Shown one piece after another: positions 38,827-49,130 of a stretch of DNA of 64,000 bases. The DNA is from Halolamina pelagica (GTDB taxonomy: Archaea > Halobacteriota > Halobacteria > Halobacteriales > Haloferacaceae). Both the position numbers and the translations under genes were made by a program. The notes below the pieces were generated by a model. That model was given only the letters and a program-made list of their open reading frames with translations, searched no databases and had not been told where the DNA came from. Numbering within the stretch: the stretch's first letter is position 1; each line of letters starts with the position of its first letter. The stretch spans positions 1,984,001-2,048,000 of the forward strand of contig NZ_LGUC01000001.1 of NCBI RefSeq assembly GCF_001307315.1, in the 5' to 3' direction.

Positions 38827-38931
38827 CGGGCCGTTTCACTGATCGCGGCAGACAATTGCCGCGGGCCGCTTCACCGATCGCGGCAGACAATTGCCGCGGG
38901 CCGTTTCACCGATCGCGGCAGGCAATCGCTG
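38827..38931. repeat. Three tandem 35-base repeats with internal hairpins
   Basis: Units at 38827-38861, 38862-38896 and 38897-38931. Units one and two differ at two positions; unit three diverges at its end. Each of the first two contains GCGGCAGACAATTGCCGC, a hairpin with six-base arms (GCGGCA/TGCCGC). The array lies in the divergent gap between the YlbF-like gene and the calcium antiporter gene. Confidence 0.8.
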
Positions 38932-39004
38932 GGGGACACCTGATCGCCATCGCGCCACGGCCTCGGACGGTGCCGTTTTGAGGGGGCCGTTTGAACGCCC
39001 CTCT

Positions 39005-40017
39005 ATGTCGGTGTTGCTCGCGACCGTCGTGACCCTCGTGGCGACGGCCGTCGTCTGGCAGGGGTCGGATATGCTGGAGGAGGCCAGCAACCAGCTCTCC
39101 GGCCACTACGGCCTGCCTCCCGTGATACAGGGATCGGTGGTCGCCGCGATCGGCTCGAGTTTCCCCGAGCTCTCAATCGCCGTGCTGTCGGTGGTGATCC
39201 ACGACACGTTCGACCTCGGTATCGGCGCCGTCGTCGGTTCGGCGGTGTTCAACGTGCTCGTGATACCCGGCCTCTCCGCGCTACTGTCCGAGGACGAACT
39301 GAACGCCAACCGCGACGTGGTGTACAAGGAGGCGCTGTTCTACATGCTCTCCGTCGCGGCGTTACTGCTCGTGTTCTCGCTCGGCGTCATCTACTACCCC
39401 ACGAGAGCGGCCGGCTGGTCGCGCACATCCCGCCGTGGCTCGGGATGCTCCCGATCGCCCTCTACGGCCTGTACGTGTTCATCCAGTACGCCGACACCGT
39501 CGAGTACGTCGCCGAACCGCTGTCGAAGTCGGTGAACGTGCGGCGCCAGTGGGGCTCACTCCTGCTCAGCCTCGCGCTCGTGCTCGCGGCCGTCGAGGGG
39601 TTCGTCTACGGCGCCGACGTGTTCGCGGCGGCGTTCGGCATCCCCGAGGCGGTCTGGGGGCTCACCGTCGTCGCCGCCGCCACCTCGCTCCCGGACACGT
39701 TGGTGTCGATCCGCGCCGCGCGGAAAGGCCGTGGCGTCACCAGCCTCGGGAACGTGCTCGGGAGCAACGTGTTCGACCTCCTGGTGGCTGTGCCGGCGGG
39801 GATCGTGCTCGCCGGCGGCGCCGTGGTGAACTACGGCCTCGCGGTGCCGATGATGGCGTTCCTCGTCGTCGCGACGGTGCTGCTGTTCACGACGCTCCGG
39901 ACGGACCTCCATCTCTCCGACCGCGAGGCGCCGGTGTTGCTCGGCGCCTACGTGGTGTTTCTCTGCTGGATGGTGCTCGAGACGGTCGGCGCGGTCGCGT
40001 TCGTGCCCGGGCTCTGA
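39005..40017 (+). CDS. Sodium/calcium antiporter, YrbG-like (one frameshift)
   Basis: 337 residues after repair with ten predicted helices. The two alpha repeats are clear: GSVVAAIGSSFPELSIAVLS with GIGAVVGSAVFNVLVIPG, and VVAAATSLPDTLVSIRAARK with SLGNVLGSNVFDLLVAVP. The GSSFPE and TSLPDT motifs carry the acidic ion-binding residues (note Asp in the second repeat instead of the common Glu). It exports calcium in exchange for sodium. The frame breaks at the C run 39397-39400. The tandem 35-base array lies in front of it. Confidence 0.9.
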
Positions 40018-40074
40018 GGCGGCGGGCGCGCCGTCGCCGGTGCCCTTTTGCGGTCGTCAGCCGAGTACCCACCA

Positions 40075-41428
40075 ATGCCGCCGGTTTCCGTCGGTACGTT
40101 CGCCAGCGAGTTCCGGGGCCGATCCGCGAGCGACCGGACCGCGTTCGTCGCCGCGCTCTGGGACGCTCGCGGCTGGGAGACAACCGTGGAGGCCGACACC
40201 GTCGTCGCCGAGCAGGAGGACGAACGACGCCGCATCCGCGTCGTCGACCCGGGTCGGTTCGGCACGCCGGATCTGGACGGCGTCGACGTGCTCGTCACCG
40301 CACGCGATCGTGCGGCCGTCCGCGACGCCGCCGCGGACGCCGGTGTCGCGTACGTGCCGCCCGCAGAACTGCGCGACCTGCTGCTGTACGGGATCGATCG
40401 CGACACTGCCGCACGGCTCTACACGGAGTGGATCGATCACCCCTCCAGCGGTCGGTCGACAGCGACGGAACCGGGTCGACCGTAGTCGACAGAGTGCGGG
40501 CCGGCTCCCCGCGATCGGGGAACATCGCCGGGCGATCGTCGCGGTGCTCGCGGTCGCACTCCTCGGCGTCGTCGTCGCCGGCCCGCCGCTCACAGGTTGG
40601 GGGGATCCGGGCCCGTCGCCGATCACGGCAGCCAACGTGACACCGGACGAGGCTGCCGGGGGCGCGATCGACGCCGAGAGCCCGACAGCAACTGCGATGC
40701 CTGGGCTCAGCCCCGGCGTCACGCGAGCGGGCGTCGTCGATCCGGTTGCGCTGGCCGAGGCCCACGTCGCGGGCGTCAGGAACCGCTCGCGGACCGTGTC
40801 GTGGGAGCTCACGTCGACCGCGGACGCCACCACGGTCCGGAACGCGACGGCACGGATCGCGAATGCGACCCAGTACCAGCGACGGACACTGATCGTTCAC
40901 CCGACCGATAACGGCACGAGCCGGGTCGTGGACGAGAACTACGCCGGCGGCGACGGCGTGTTCCGCCGGATCAGCTTCCCGAACGAGACGCGCTACGCAC
41001 GCTACGACCTCGGGGCGTACCCGGCGACGGAGATCGACGCCGGCGTCGAAACGTACCTTTACCGCTACTTCCTCGGCGCCGACGCCGTCGTCACGTGCGC
41101 GATCGAGTACGACACCGACTGTCCGACGTACCGAGTGGAGATCGACGGCGAGACGCCGGCCGCCTTGCCGGAAGAAGTCGAGGAGTACGAGGCACTGCTG
41201 ATCGTCTCCGACCGAGGCGTGATTACGACGATCCGGGCGAGCTACACGCTGCCCGACCGCGACGACGACGGCGAGCGCGAGCAGGTCCGGTTCGCACTCG
41301 ACTACCAGTTCGAGGACGTCGACGTGACGGCGCCGGCGTGGCTACCCGAGGCACGGAACGCGACCGCGACCGGCACCACCACGGGGACAGCGACACCGAC
41401 GGAGAACGCGACAGCGACCGAGAGTTAG
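40075..41428 (+). CDS. Unrecognised single-pass membrane protein with cytosolic N-domain (two frameshifts)
   Basis: 451 residues after repair. Residues 1-125 form a soluble alpha/beta domain (FVAALWDARGWETTVEADTV, later VDVLVTARDRAAVRDAAADA and YVPPAELRDLLLYGIDRD) whose pattern recalls Mrr/RecB-type nuclease-fold domains, although catalytic residues are not evident. One helix (IVAVLAVALLGVVVAG) follows, then an exported domain with many NxT/NxS sites and a Thr-rich C-terminus resembling haloarchaeal surface lipoproteins. Breaks are at the G run 40473-40475 and C run 40507-40510; without the repairs it would be read as two unrelated genes. Function unknown. Confidence 0.65.
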
Positions 41429-42069
41429 TCGTACTGCTCGACGAACGCGGAGACGGCCTCGAGTTCGTCCGGGGTGATCCCGTGCCCGCCCGCGAACGTT
41501 TCGAAGGTCACGTCGGCGCCCGCCTCCCGCATCCCGTCGGCGGCCGCCTCACAACGGCTCGCGGGGATGATCTGGTCGGCCGCGCCGGCGCCGACGAAGA
41601 CGGGCTTGCCGGCGATCCCCTCGGGCGAACGGCCGGCGTGGGACTCGGCGAGGTAGCCGTGGTGGGCCGCGACCCACGCGAACGTGTCCGGCTGCTCGAG
41701 CACGAGCGAGAGGCTGGTGATCGCGCCCTGACTGAACCCCAGCAGACCGAGGGCGTCGGGGTCGAGGCCGTAGGCGTCGACGGCGGCGGCGACGGATTCG
41801 GCGACGAGATCGAGGCTACGACGGAACCCTTCGGGGTCGGGCTGGCTCGACTCGAGGCCGCCGGCCGAGAGGTCGAGGTCGTACCAGGTGTAGCCGCCCT
41901 GCAGGCGGTCCGGCGCGCGGAAGCTGATCACGTGGCGGTCGCCCGGGAGTCGCTGGGCGACCGGGAGGAGGTCTTTCTCGTCGGCGCCGCGACCGTGCAA
42001 GACGAACAGGGCGGCGTCGGCGTCGCTGTCGGGTTCACGGTGGACGTGTTCGAGCGGAACGTCGGTCAT
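41425..42069 (-). CDS. Phospholipase/carboxylesterase family alpha/beta hydrolase
   Basis: 214 residues. HGRGADEKDLLPVAQRL near the N-terminus, the nucleophile elbow LGLLGFSQGAITS, the Asp in GAADQIIP and the His in GGHGITPDEL match the YpfH/carboxylesterase family. It likely hydrolyses small esters in the cytoplasm. The stop overlaps the convergent upstream gene by four bases. An alternative as a dienelactone-hydrolase-like enzyme is less likely given the motif spacing. Confidence 0.88.
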   Translation of the reverse strand: MTDVPLEHVHREPDSDADAALFVLHGRGADEKDLLPVAQRLPGDRHVISFRAPDRLQGGYTWYDLDLSAGGLESSQPDPEGFRRSLDLVAESVAAAVDAYGLDPDALGLLGFSQGAITSLSLVLEQPDTFAWVAAHHGYLAESHAGRSPEGIAGKPVFVGAGAADQIIPASRCEAAADGMREAGADVTFETFAGGHGITPDELEAVSAFVEQYD

Positions 42070-42149
42070 GGACCGAGGTTGGCGGGGCGGCGGTTTGAAC
42101 GTCTCCCTTGTGGCACGTTGGCCGGCGACCCGGTTCTCGCTGGGAGCGC

Positions 42150-43714
42150 TCAGCCGTGATCCCGGACGAGATAGACGGCGAGGAAGACGACCGCGAGGCC
42201 GGCTGCCGGAGTCGCGTACGGTCGGGCGCCGAGGGTGAGAACGGCCGCGGTGACGCTCAGCGCCCCAGCGAGCACCGCGTAGCCGAGCGCCGGGTCGCCC
42301 CCCGCCCTGCCGTCGGCTGGCTCGGTCCGGACGACCACCTCCCCGCGTTCGAGCTGATCGAGCGCCCGGTCGAACCGGGTCGGGAGACGGGCCAGCGCGG
42401 GGACCGACTGCTGGGCGTCGTCCAGCGTCTCCCCGACGAGCGCCGCGAGCTCGCTCTCGATGAGCCCCTGCTCGAGCAGGAACGTTCGGACGGCCGCGAG
42501 GAAGTCGAACTCGGGGTCGAGCTGCCGACAGACGCCTTCGCCGACGGTACCGACGCGGAGCAGCAACATCACGTCGGGCGGGATCCGGAACGGGAACTCC
42601 CGGAGCGACGCCATCAGTTCGGTGATGATGGCCCGCCAGGTGACGTTCGACCGGCCCGAGAGGTTCTCGACGACGAGTTCGAGGACGCGTCGAACTTCGG
42701 TGCGGTCGACGCTCGCCTCCAACACGTCGAGCGCGATCAGCGCGTCGACGAGCCCGTCGAGGTCGCGCCGGACCAGCGCTCGGTAGAGATCGACGATTTC
42801 GTCCTGCACCGGCGGGGGGAGCCGCTCGCTCATCCCGAAGTCGAACAGCAGCAGGCGCCCCTCGTCGGTGACCGCGAGGTTCCCGGGTGCGGGTCCGCGT
42901 GGAACACGCCGTCGACCAGCCCCATCTTCAGGTAGATCTCGGTGATCCACCTCGCCATCTCGTGGTGGTCGACGTCGACGCTGTCGAAGGCATCCTCGTC
43001 GGTTACCTTCCGGCCGGTGAGGAACTCCATCGCCAGCACGCGTTCCGAGCAGAGTTCCGGGTAGCTGGCGGGCACGACGACCCGGTCGTCCTCGGCGAAG
43101 TTCTCGCAGATCTCGTCCATGATCTCCCGCTCGCGCGCGAAGTCGAGTTCGTCGAGGATGATCTCCTCGAAGTCGTCGGCGACGTTCCGCACCGAGTAGC
43201 GCTGTCGCTCGTCGAGGAACGGGGTGACCACCGGGAGCAGCCCGCGGATCACCCGGAGGTCGCGCTCGATCATGGGCTCGAGCCCGGGGCGGCGAACCTT
43301 GATCGCGATCCGCTCGCCGTCGTACACGGCCGTATAGACGAACGCGAGCGACCCGCCGGCGACGCGTTCGAGCGTCGAGAGGTCGAGCTCGTCGCCGAGC
43401 TCCGTCTCGAGGACCGTCCGCGGGTCGCCGCCCGCGCCCTCGGGTATCTCGTCCTGCAGCGTGCCGAACACGTCGGTGTACGTCGGCGGAACGATGTCCG
43501 GCCGCGTGGAGAGCACCTGCCCGACCTTGATGAACGCGGGGCCGAGCTCCAGCATCGTATCCCGGATGCGTTCGGCGCGTTCGCGGTGGACCGCATCGCT
43601 CACGCGCCGACCTGGGCCGAACAGCAGGAACCGACGACGGTCACGGAGGAAGCTGATCGCGAACGGGAGGAACCGGAAGACGACCAGGAGATACCGGCGG
43701 ACGAGCCCGGCCAT
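42150..43714 (-). CDS. ABC1/AarF/UbiB family atypical kinase (one frameshift)
   Basis: 521 residues after repair. The family-defining KxGQ motif is in AFIKVGQVLSTRPD, the ATP-binding region in GGSLAFVYTAVYDGERIAIKV, the catalytic loop HADPHPGNL and the metal-binding DFG in LLFDFGMSERL. Two hydrophobic helices close the C-terminus. UbiB proteins support quinone or isoprenoid lipid metabolism; in haloarchaea menaquinone is the likely beneficiary. The frame breaks at 42882-42887, right in the PHPGN catalytic loop, one base short. Confidence 0.9.
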
Positions 43715-43871
43715 CTCAGCGCACTCGCGGGCTCCGGTTATGCTCCCTCTGACTGACCATACGCCGGGGTTCGGCTAGGGGCCGTATATAGGCTGGTGAG
43801 CGACGACGGCGTTCCGACAGCCCGACTGCCGGACCACCGGGTTGATAAGCGACCCAACACTGCCAAGACGT

Positions 43872-46800
43872 ATGGACGAGGAGGTCCCGGACCAGTACGA
43901 CCCGCAGGCGGTGGAGGACACCGTCTCGGCGTACTGGGACGACCACGACGCTTACGAACGGACCAAGGAGGCACACGCCGACGACCCACCATTCTTCTTC
44001 GTCGACGGCCCGCCGTACACCTCCGGCCAGATGCACCTCGGTACCGCGTGGAACAAGACCCTCAAGGACTCGGTCATCCGGCGCAAGCGGATGGAGGGCC
44101 ACCACGTCACCGACCGGCCGGGGTACGACATGCACGGGCTGCCCATCGAGACCAAAGTCGAGCAGGAGCTCGGCTTCGAGTCCAAACAGGACATCGAGGA
44201 CTACGGGATGGAGTCGTTCATCCAGGAGTGCAAGCGGTTCGCCGTCGAGAACCGCGAGAACATGGACGAGGACTTCCAGTCCATCGGCGTCTGGATGGAC
44301 TGGGAGAACCCGTACCAGACCATCTCGCCGGAGTACATGGAGTCGGCGTGGTGGGCGTTCTCGCAGGCCCACGACAACGAACTCGTCGAGCAAGGGAAGC
44401 GCTCGATCACGCAGTGTCCCCGCTGTGAGACCGCGATCGCGAAAAACGAGGTCGAGTACCACCAGGTCGAGGACCCCTCGATCTACGTGCAGTTCCCGCT
44501 GGCCGACCGCGAGGGGAGCCTCGTCGCGTGGACCACCACGCCGTGGACCGTCCCCGCGAACACGTTCATCGCCGTCGACGAGGGCGCAACGTACGCGAAG
44601 GTACGCGCCGAGAACGACGGCGAGGAGGACGTGCTCTACGTCGCGACCGAGTGCGTCGAGGACGTGCTGAAGAAGGGCCGGTACGACGAGTACGAGATCG
44701 AGGCGGAGCTGCCGGGCGCTGACCTGATCGGGTGGCAGTACGACCACCCGCTGGCCGAGGAGGTGCCGGAGCACCCCGCTTTCGACGGCGCCGGCGAGGT
44801 GTACCACGCCGACTACGTCGAGACCGACCGCACCGGGCTGGTCCACTCCGCGCCCGGCCACGGGCAGGAGGACTTCGAGCGCGGCGAGGAGCTCGGGCTG
44901 GAGATCTTCTGTCCGGTCGGGGGCGACGGCGTGTACGACGAGCGCGCCGGCAAGTACGCCGGCCAGTTCGTCCGCGACGCGAACGACGACATCATCGACG
45001 ACCTCCGCGCGAACGGCTATCTGCTCGCCCACGAGTCCTACACCCACGACTACGGGCAGTGCTGGCGGTGTGACACGGACATCATCTTCCTCGCGACCGA
45101 GCAGTGGTTCATCACGGTCACCGACGTGAAGGAGGACCTCCTCGACAACATGGAGGACAGCGAGTGGCACCCGCCGGAGGCGCGGGACAACCGCTTCCGG
45201 AACTTCATCGAGGACTCGCCGGACTGGAACGTCTCCCGGCAGCGCTACTGGGGCATCCCGATCCCGATCTGGACGCCCGAGGACAGCACGGCCGAGGAGA
45301 CGACCGAGGACGACTGGATCGTCGTCGGCACCCGCGAGGAGTTGGCCGAGCGCGCCGATCAGGACGTCGACGCCGACGAGCTCGACCTCCACCGGCCGAC
45401 CGTCGACGACCTCACGATCACCGAGGGCGAGACGACCTACACCCGCGTCCCGGACGTGTTCGACGTGTGGCTGGACTCCTCGGTGGCGTCGTGGGGGACG
45501 CTCGACTACCCCGGCGAGACCGAGGCCCACGACGAGTTCTGGCCCGCCGACGTGATCGTCGAGGCCCACGACCAGACCCGCGGCTGGTTCTGGTCCCAGC
45601 TCGGTATGGGTACCGCCGCCGTCGATCAGATCCCCTACGACGAGGTCGTGATGCACGGGTTCGCGCTGGACAGTGACGGCCGGAAGATGTCCAAGAGCCT
45701 CGGCAACATCGTCACGCCCCACGAAGCAATCGAGGAGGTCGGCCGCGACCCGCTTCGGGCGTACCTGCTCAGCCACGACCAGCACGGCGCCGACCTGCGC
45801 TTCGAGTGGGAGGGGCTGCGCGAGATGCAGTCGACGCTGAACATCCTCTGGAACGTGTTCCGGTTCCCACTGCCGTACATGGAGCTGGACGACTACGACC
45901 CCGGCGAGGCCGACCTGCGCGACGGGGAGCTCAGCGTCGTCGACGAGTGGGTGCTCTCCCGGCTCCAGACCGTGAAACAGGAGACCGAGGCGGCGTGGGA
46001 TGAGTACGCCGTCCACGACGCGCTCAACGTCCTGCTCGACTTCGTCACCGAGGACGTGAGTCGGTTCTACGTGAAGGCGATCCGCGAGCGGATGTGGGAG
46101 GAGTCCGACTCGGCGAGCAAGCGCGGCGCCTACGCGACGCTGGCGACCGTGCTGAACGAGGTCGTCCGCCTGCTCGCGCCGTACACGCCGTACCTCGCCG
46201 ACCGGATGTACCAGACCCTCGACGGCGAGGCCGACACGGTGCATATGCTCGGGGCGCCGACGCCGGACGACGAGTGGCACGACCCCGAACTGGAGCGAAA
46301 CATGGCCGTGCTCCGCGAGGTGGAGGAGGCCGCCGCGAACGCGCGCCAGCAGGGCGGGCGGAAGCTCCGCTGGCCCGTTCAGGAGGTCGTGATCGAGACC
46401 GACGACGAGGCTGTCGCCGGCGCCATGCGCGACCTCGAGGAGCTGTTCCTCGAGCGCGTGAACGCCCAGTCGCTCACGGTGACAGACCACTACGAGGATC
46501 TCGTCGAGATCGCGGACCCGCAGATGAGCGTGATCGGGCCCGAGTTCGGCGGCGACGCACAGGACGTGATGGCCGCGGTGCGCGGCGAGCCCCGCGAGGC
46601 CGTCGAGTCCGGCGTCGACGTGAACGGCGAGACGGTCGAACTCGGCGACGAGATGGTCGCGTACGACACCGAACCGCCGGAGCACGTCTCCGGCGCCGAG
46701 TTCGAGGGCGGCAGCGTCTACGTCGACACCGAACTCACCGAGGAGATCGAGCGCGAGGGGTACGCCCGGGACCTGATCCGCCGGGTGCAGGAGACCCGGA

Positions 46801-47024
46801 AGCGCCTCGAACTCGACGTGGAGGAGGAGATCCGCGTCGCGGTCGAGATCGACGACGACCGGGTCGCCGGCTTCTTCGACGACCGGCGTGACCTCGTGGC
46901 CGACGAAGTGCGAGCGGCCGCGTTCGTCGACGTGAGCGAGATCGACGGGGAGCGCGGTCTCGTCGAGGAGTGGGAGATCGAGGGCGTCGACGTGACCATC
47001 GGCGTCGAACCCGTCGACGACTGA
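43872..47024 (+). CDS. ileS: Isoleucyl-tRNA synthetase IleS
   Basis: 1050 residues, uninterrupted. This class I enzyme charges tRNA-Ile. The HIGH-type motif is TSGQMHLGTAWN (residues ~47-58), the KMSKS motif is GRKMSKSLGNI (~610), and two CxxC pairs (CPRCETA and CWRCDTD) mark the zinc sites of archaeal/eukaryal-type IleRS. The editing domain lies between. A TTGATAAG element about 30 bases before ATG 43872 is the likely promoter, giving a leaderless message. A T tract follows the stop at 47046-47051. Confidence 0.97.
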   Translation: MDEEVPDQYDPQAVEDTVSAYWDDHDAYERTKEAHADDPPFFFVDGPPYTSGQMHLGTAWNKTLKDSVIRRKRMEGHHVTDRPGYDMHGLPIETKVEQELGFESKQDIEDYGMESFIQECKRFAVENRENMDEDFQSIGVWMDWENPYQTISPEYMESAWWAFSQAHDNELVEQGKRSITQCPRCETAIAKNEVEYHQVEDPSIYVQFPLADREGSLVAWTTTPWTVPANTFIAVDEGATYAKVRAENDGEEDVLYVATECVEDVLKKGRYDEYEIEAELPGADLIGWQYDHPLAEEVPEHPAFDGAGEVYHADYVETDRTGLVHSAPGHGQEDFERGEELGLEIFCPVGGDGVYDERAGKYAGQFVRDANDDIIDDLRANGYLLAHESYTHDYGQCWRCDTDIIFLATEQWFITVTDVKEDLLDNMEDSEWHPPEARDNRFRNFIEDSPDWNVSRQRYWGIPIPIWTPEDSTAEETTEDDWIVVGTREELAERADQDVDADELDLHRPTVDDLTITEGETTYTRVPDVFDVWLDSSVASWGTLDYPGETEAHDEFWPADVIVEAHDQTRGWFWSQLGMGTAAVDQIPYDEVVMHGFALDSDGRKMSKSLGNIVTPHEAIEEVGRDPLRAYLLSHDQHGADLRFEWEGLREMQSTLNILWNVFRFPLPYMELDDYDPGEADLRDGELSVVDEWVLSRLQTVKQETEAAWDEYAVHDALNVLLDFVTEDVSRFYVKAIRERMWEESDSASKRGAYATLATVLNEVVRLLAPYTPYLADRMYQTLDGEADTVHMLGAPTPDDEWHDPELERNMAVLREVEEAAANARQQGGRKLRWPVQEVVIETDDEAVAGAMRDLEELFLERVNAQSLTVTDHYEDLVEIADPQMSVIGPEFGGDAQDVMAAVRGEPREAVESGVDVNGETVELGDEMVAYDTEPPEHVSGAEFEGGSVYVDTELTEEIEREGYARDLIRRVQETRKRLELDVEEEIRVAVEIDDDRVAGFFDDRRDLVADEVRAAAFVDVSEIDGERGLVEEWEIEGVDVTIGVEPVDD

Positions 47025-47045
47025 CTCGCGCTCCCGGCGACGAAC

Positions 47046-47051
47046 TTTTTT
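47046..47051 (+). terminator. T-rich terminator after ileS
   Basis: Six T, 21 bases after the ileS stop, between convergent genes. Confidence 0.5.
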
Positions 47052-47156
47052 GACCGATGACGGGGCCAACCCGTCGTGTGATCTGAGAACCGGGGCGCGA
47101 CGAACGAGGCGGGAGTCCGGAGCCCGTCGCGCCGACCACCGCTCTCCGGCTGTTCG

Positions 47157-48374
47157 CTACTTTCTGATCACGTCGCTGTCAGCGGGGCCGATGGCGCTGA
47201 ACTCCCGCGCCAACTGGTCGAGCCGTCCCGGATCGTCGGCGCCCGGCAGCGGCTCCTCGGCGGTTCGGCAGGGTTCGTCGACGCCCAACGCTCCACAGAC
47301 GCGATCAGTAACGGCCTCGGCCATGCGGCGGTAGGTCGTGAGTTTCCCGCCGACCACGCTCACGAGCCCCGGCGCAGCGTCGTGGTCGACGATCGCGAAG
47401 TCACGGGAGATCCCCCGCCCTTCGCGGTCGAGTTCGTCCGGTTCGTAGAGTGGCCGGAGCCCCCAGTAGGTTCGGTCGACGGCGGCGTCGGCGAGCGCCG
47501 GGAGCATCGCCGCGCACTCGGAGACCGTGCGCTCGACCTCCCAGTCCTCGCGGTCGAACGCGTCGGGGTCGTCGACGGCGACGCTTGTCGTCCCCAGCAC
47601 CGCTTGCATGCCGTGTGGGACGACGATATCGCCGTCAGCTGGCTCGCGGCAGCGGTTCAGCACGGGTTCCAAGCCGGCGTAGTCGACGGCGACCATCACG
47701 CCCCGAGTGGGCCGCATCCCCAACTCCGCCCCGGCCATCGCGGCGACTTCGCCGGCCCACGGCCCGGCGGCGTTGACTACCGCGTCGGCGGCGATCGACG
47801 CCCCGTCCGCGACGGAGACAGCGAGGCGCTTGGACGAGTCCGGGCCAGAGCCGATGTCGACCACCGGCGCGTCAGTGTGGATGTCCGCCCCGTGCTCCCG
47901 GGCGCTGGCTGCCGTCGCGGCGACGAGCCGTGCGGGAGAGACCACCCCGTCCGGCACCGCGAACCCCTCCTCGACGCGATCGGCGATCGCGGGCACGCGC
48001 TCCCGGATTTCACCGGCGTCGAGTCGTCTGGGCTCCATCCCGAGCGTCTGGCAGGCATCGAGCTTCCGGTCGAAGTACGCCGGATCGTCGGCGGCGAGGC
48101 GGACGAACAGGCCACCGGCGTCGTCGATCGCTGCGGGCGCGATCTCCCGGAGCGTACGGTTCTCCCGCAGGCAGTCCGCGGCGCCCTCGGGGTCGGACTC
48201 GGCGTAGCGCGCGCCGCTGTGGAGGACGCCGTGGGAACGGCCCGACGTGCCGGCGTTGAGCCCCGCGTCGCGTTCGAGCAGCGTCACGTCGACGCCGCGC
48301 ATCGCGAGGTCTCTGGCGACACCGACCCCGGTCGCGCCGCCACCGATCACGACTACCTCCGTCTCGACGGTCAT
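47157..48374 (-). CDS. FAD-dependent glycerol-3-phosphate dehydrogenase-like protein, GlpA-related
   Basis: 405 residues. The FAD-binding start EVVVIGGGATGVGVARDLAM and GTSGRSHGVLHSGARY, then GPWAGEVAAMAG and GVMVAVD and the C-terminal VSVVGGKLTTYRRMAEAV, place it with GlpA/GlpD. Full GlpA proteins are longer and carry a C-terminal [2Fe-2S] BFD-like domain; that part is absent. No glpB, glpC or glpK is adjacent, unlike the usual haloarchaeal operon. It may act on glycerol-3-phosphate or another 2-hydroxyacid. It is divergent from arfC. Confidence 0.8.
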   Translation of the reverse strand: MTVETEVVVIGGGATGVGVARDLAMRGVDVTLLERDAGLNAGTSGRSHGVLHSGARYAESDPEGAADCLRENRTLREIAPAAIDDAGGLFVRLAADDPAYFDRKLDACQTLGMEPRRLDAGEIRERVPAIADRVEEGFAVPDGVVSPARLVAATAASAREHGADIHTDAPVVDIGSGPDSSKRLAVSVADGASIAADAVVNAAGPWAGEVAAMAGAELGMRPTRGVMVAVDYAGLEPVLNRCREPADGDIVVPHGMQAVLGTTSVAVDDPDAFDREDWEVERTVSECAAMLPALADAAVDRTYWGLRPLYEPDELDREGRGISRDFAIVDHDAAPGLVSVVGGKLTTYRRMAEAVTDRVCGALGVDEPCRTAEEPLPGADDPGRLDQLAREFSAIGPADSDVIRK

Positions 48375-48455
48375 CGGCGGCTCTCGGGTGCGGCCGGACT
48401 TGAGCGTTCCCGCTCGGACCGAAAAAGTCGACCCCGCGGCGCGTCGAGAGGGCGT

Positions 48456-49130
48456 ATGCACGTCCACGTCAACGCCGCCGAGAGCGTCGACGGAAAGCTC
48501 TCCACGCACGAACGCGAGCAGGTGGCGATCTCCGGCCCCGAGGATTTCGACCGCATGGACGCGCTCCGAGCGGAGTCCGCGGGCGTGCTCGTCGGCGTCG
48601 GCACCGTCCTGGCCGACGATCCCTCACTGACGGTGAAAGACGCCGAGCGGCGCGAGCGGCGGACAAACGACGGGAAGGCTCCGAACCCCGCTCGTGTGGT
48701 CGCCGACTCCCGTGCTCGCACGCCGCCGGACGCCGAGATCCTCGACGATTCGGCGGCGACGTACGTGCTCGCCAGTGAAGCCGCCGACGAAGCGGAGGTC
48801 GCCGCGCTTTCGGCCGCCGGCGCGACGGTGATCACCGCCGGATCGAGCCGCGTCGACCTTTCGGCGGCGTTCGAGCAGCTCGAAGCTCGTGGCGTCGACC
48901 GCCTGCTGGTCGAAGGTGGCGGCGAACTCATCTTCTCGCTGTTCGATGCCGGCCTGGTGGATCGGCTCACGGTGTACGTCGGCTCCGTCGTGATCGGCGG
49001 TCGTGACGCACCGACACTCGCCGACGGCGAGGGGTTCACGGACCCGGAAACGTTCGCGGCGCTGTCGCTGACGGACGTGGCGCGGTTCGACGACGGCGTC
49101 GTACTGACGTACGACGTACAGAAGGAGTAG
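48456..49130 (+). CDS. arfC: 2,5-diamino-6-ribosylamino-pyrimidinone 5'-phosphate reductase
   Basis: 224 residues. The RibD-C fold opens with HVHVNAAESVDGKLS and shows VLVGVGTVLADDPSLTV, the NADPH-binding region and LLVEGGGELIFSLFDAGLVD, the hallmarks of archaeal/fungal RIB7-type reductases. The enzyme reduces the ribosyl side chain early in riboflavin (and F420) synthesis. It is a stand-alone reductase without a deaminase domain, as usual in archaea. Its stop directly abuts the stop of the convergent phosphatase gene. Confidence 0.92.
   Translation: MHVHVNAAESVDGKLSTHEREQVAISGPEDFDRMDALRAESAGVLVGVGTVLADDPSLTVKDAERRERRTNDGKAPNPARVVADSRARTPPDAEILDDSAATYVLASEAADEAEVAALSAAGATVITAGSSRVDLSAAFEQLEARGVDRLLVEGGGELIFSLFDAGLVDRLTVYVGSVVIGGRDAPTLADGEGFTDPETFAALSLTDVARFDDGVVLTYDVQKE

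Noticed and set aside
43716-47069. An 1117-codon open frame on the minus strand opposite ileS
   Set aside because: It is the antisense shadow of a long GC-rich gene. Its composition (Val, Leu, Arg, His, Asp rich) is that of shadow frames, it has no family motif and ileS on the other strand is complete.
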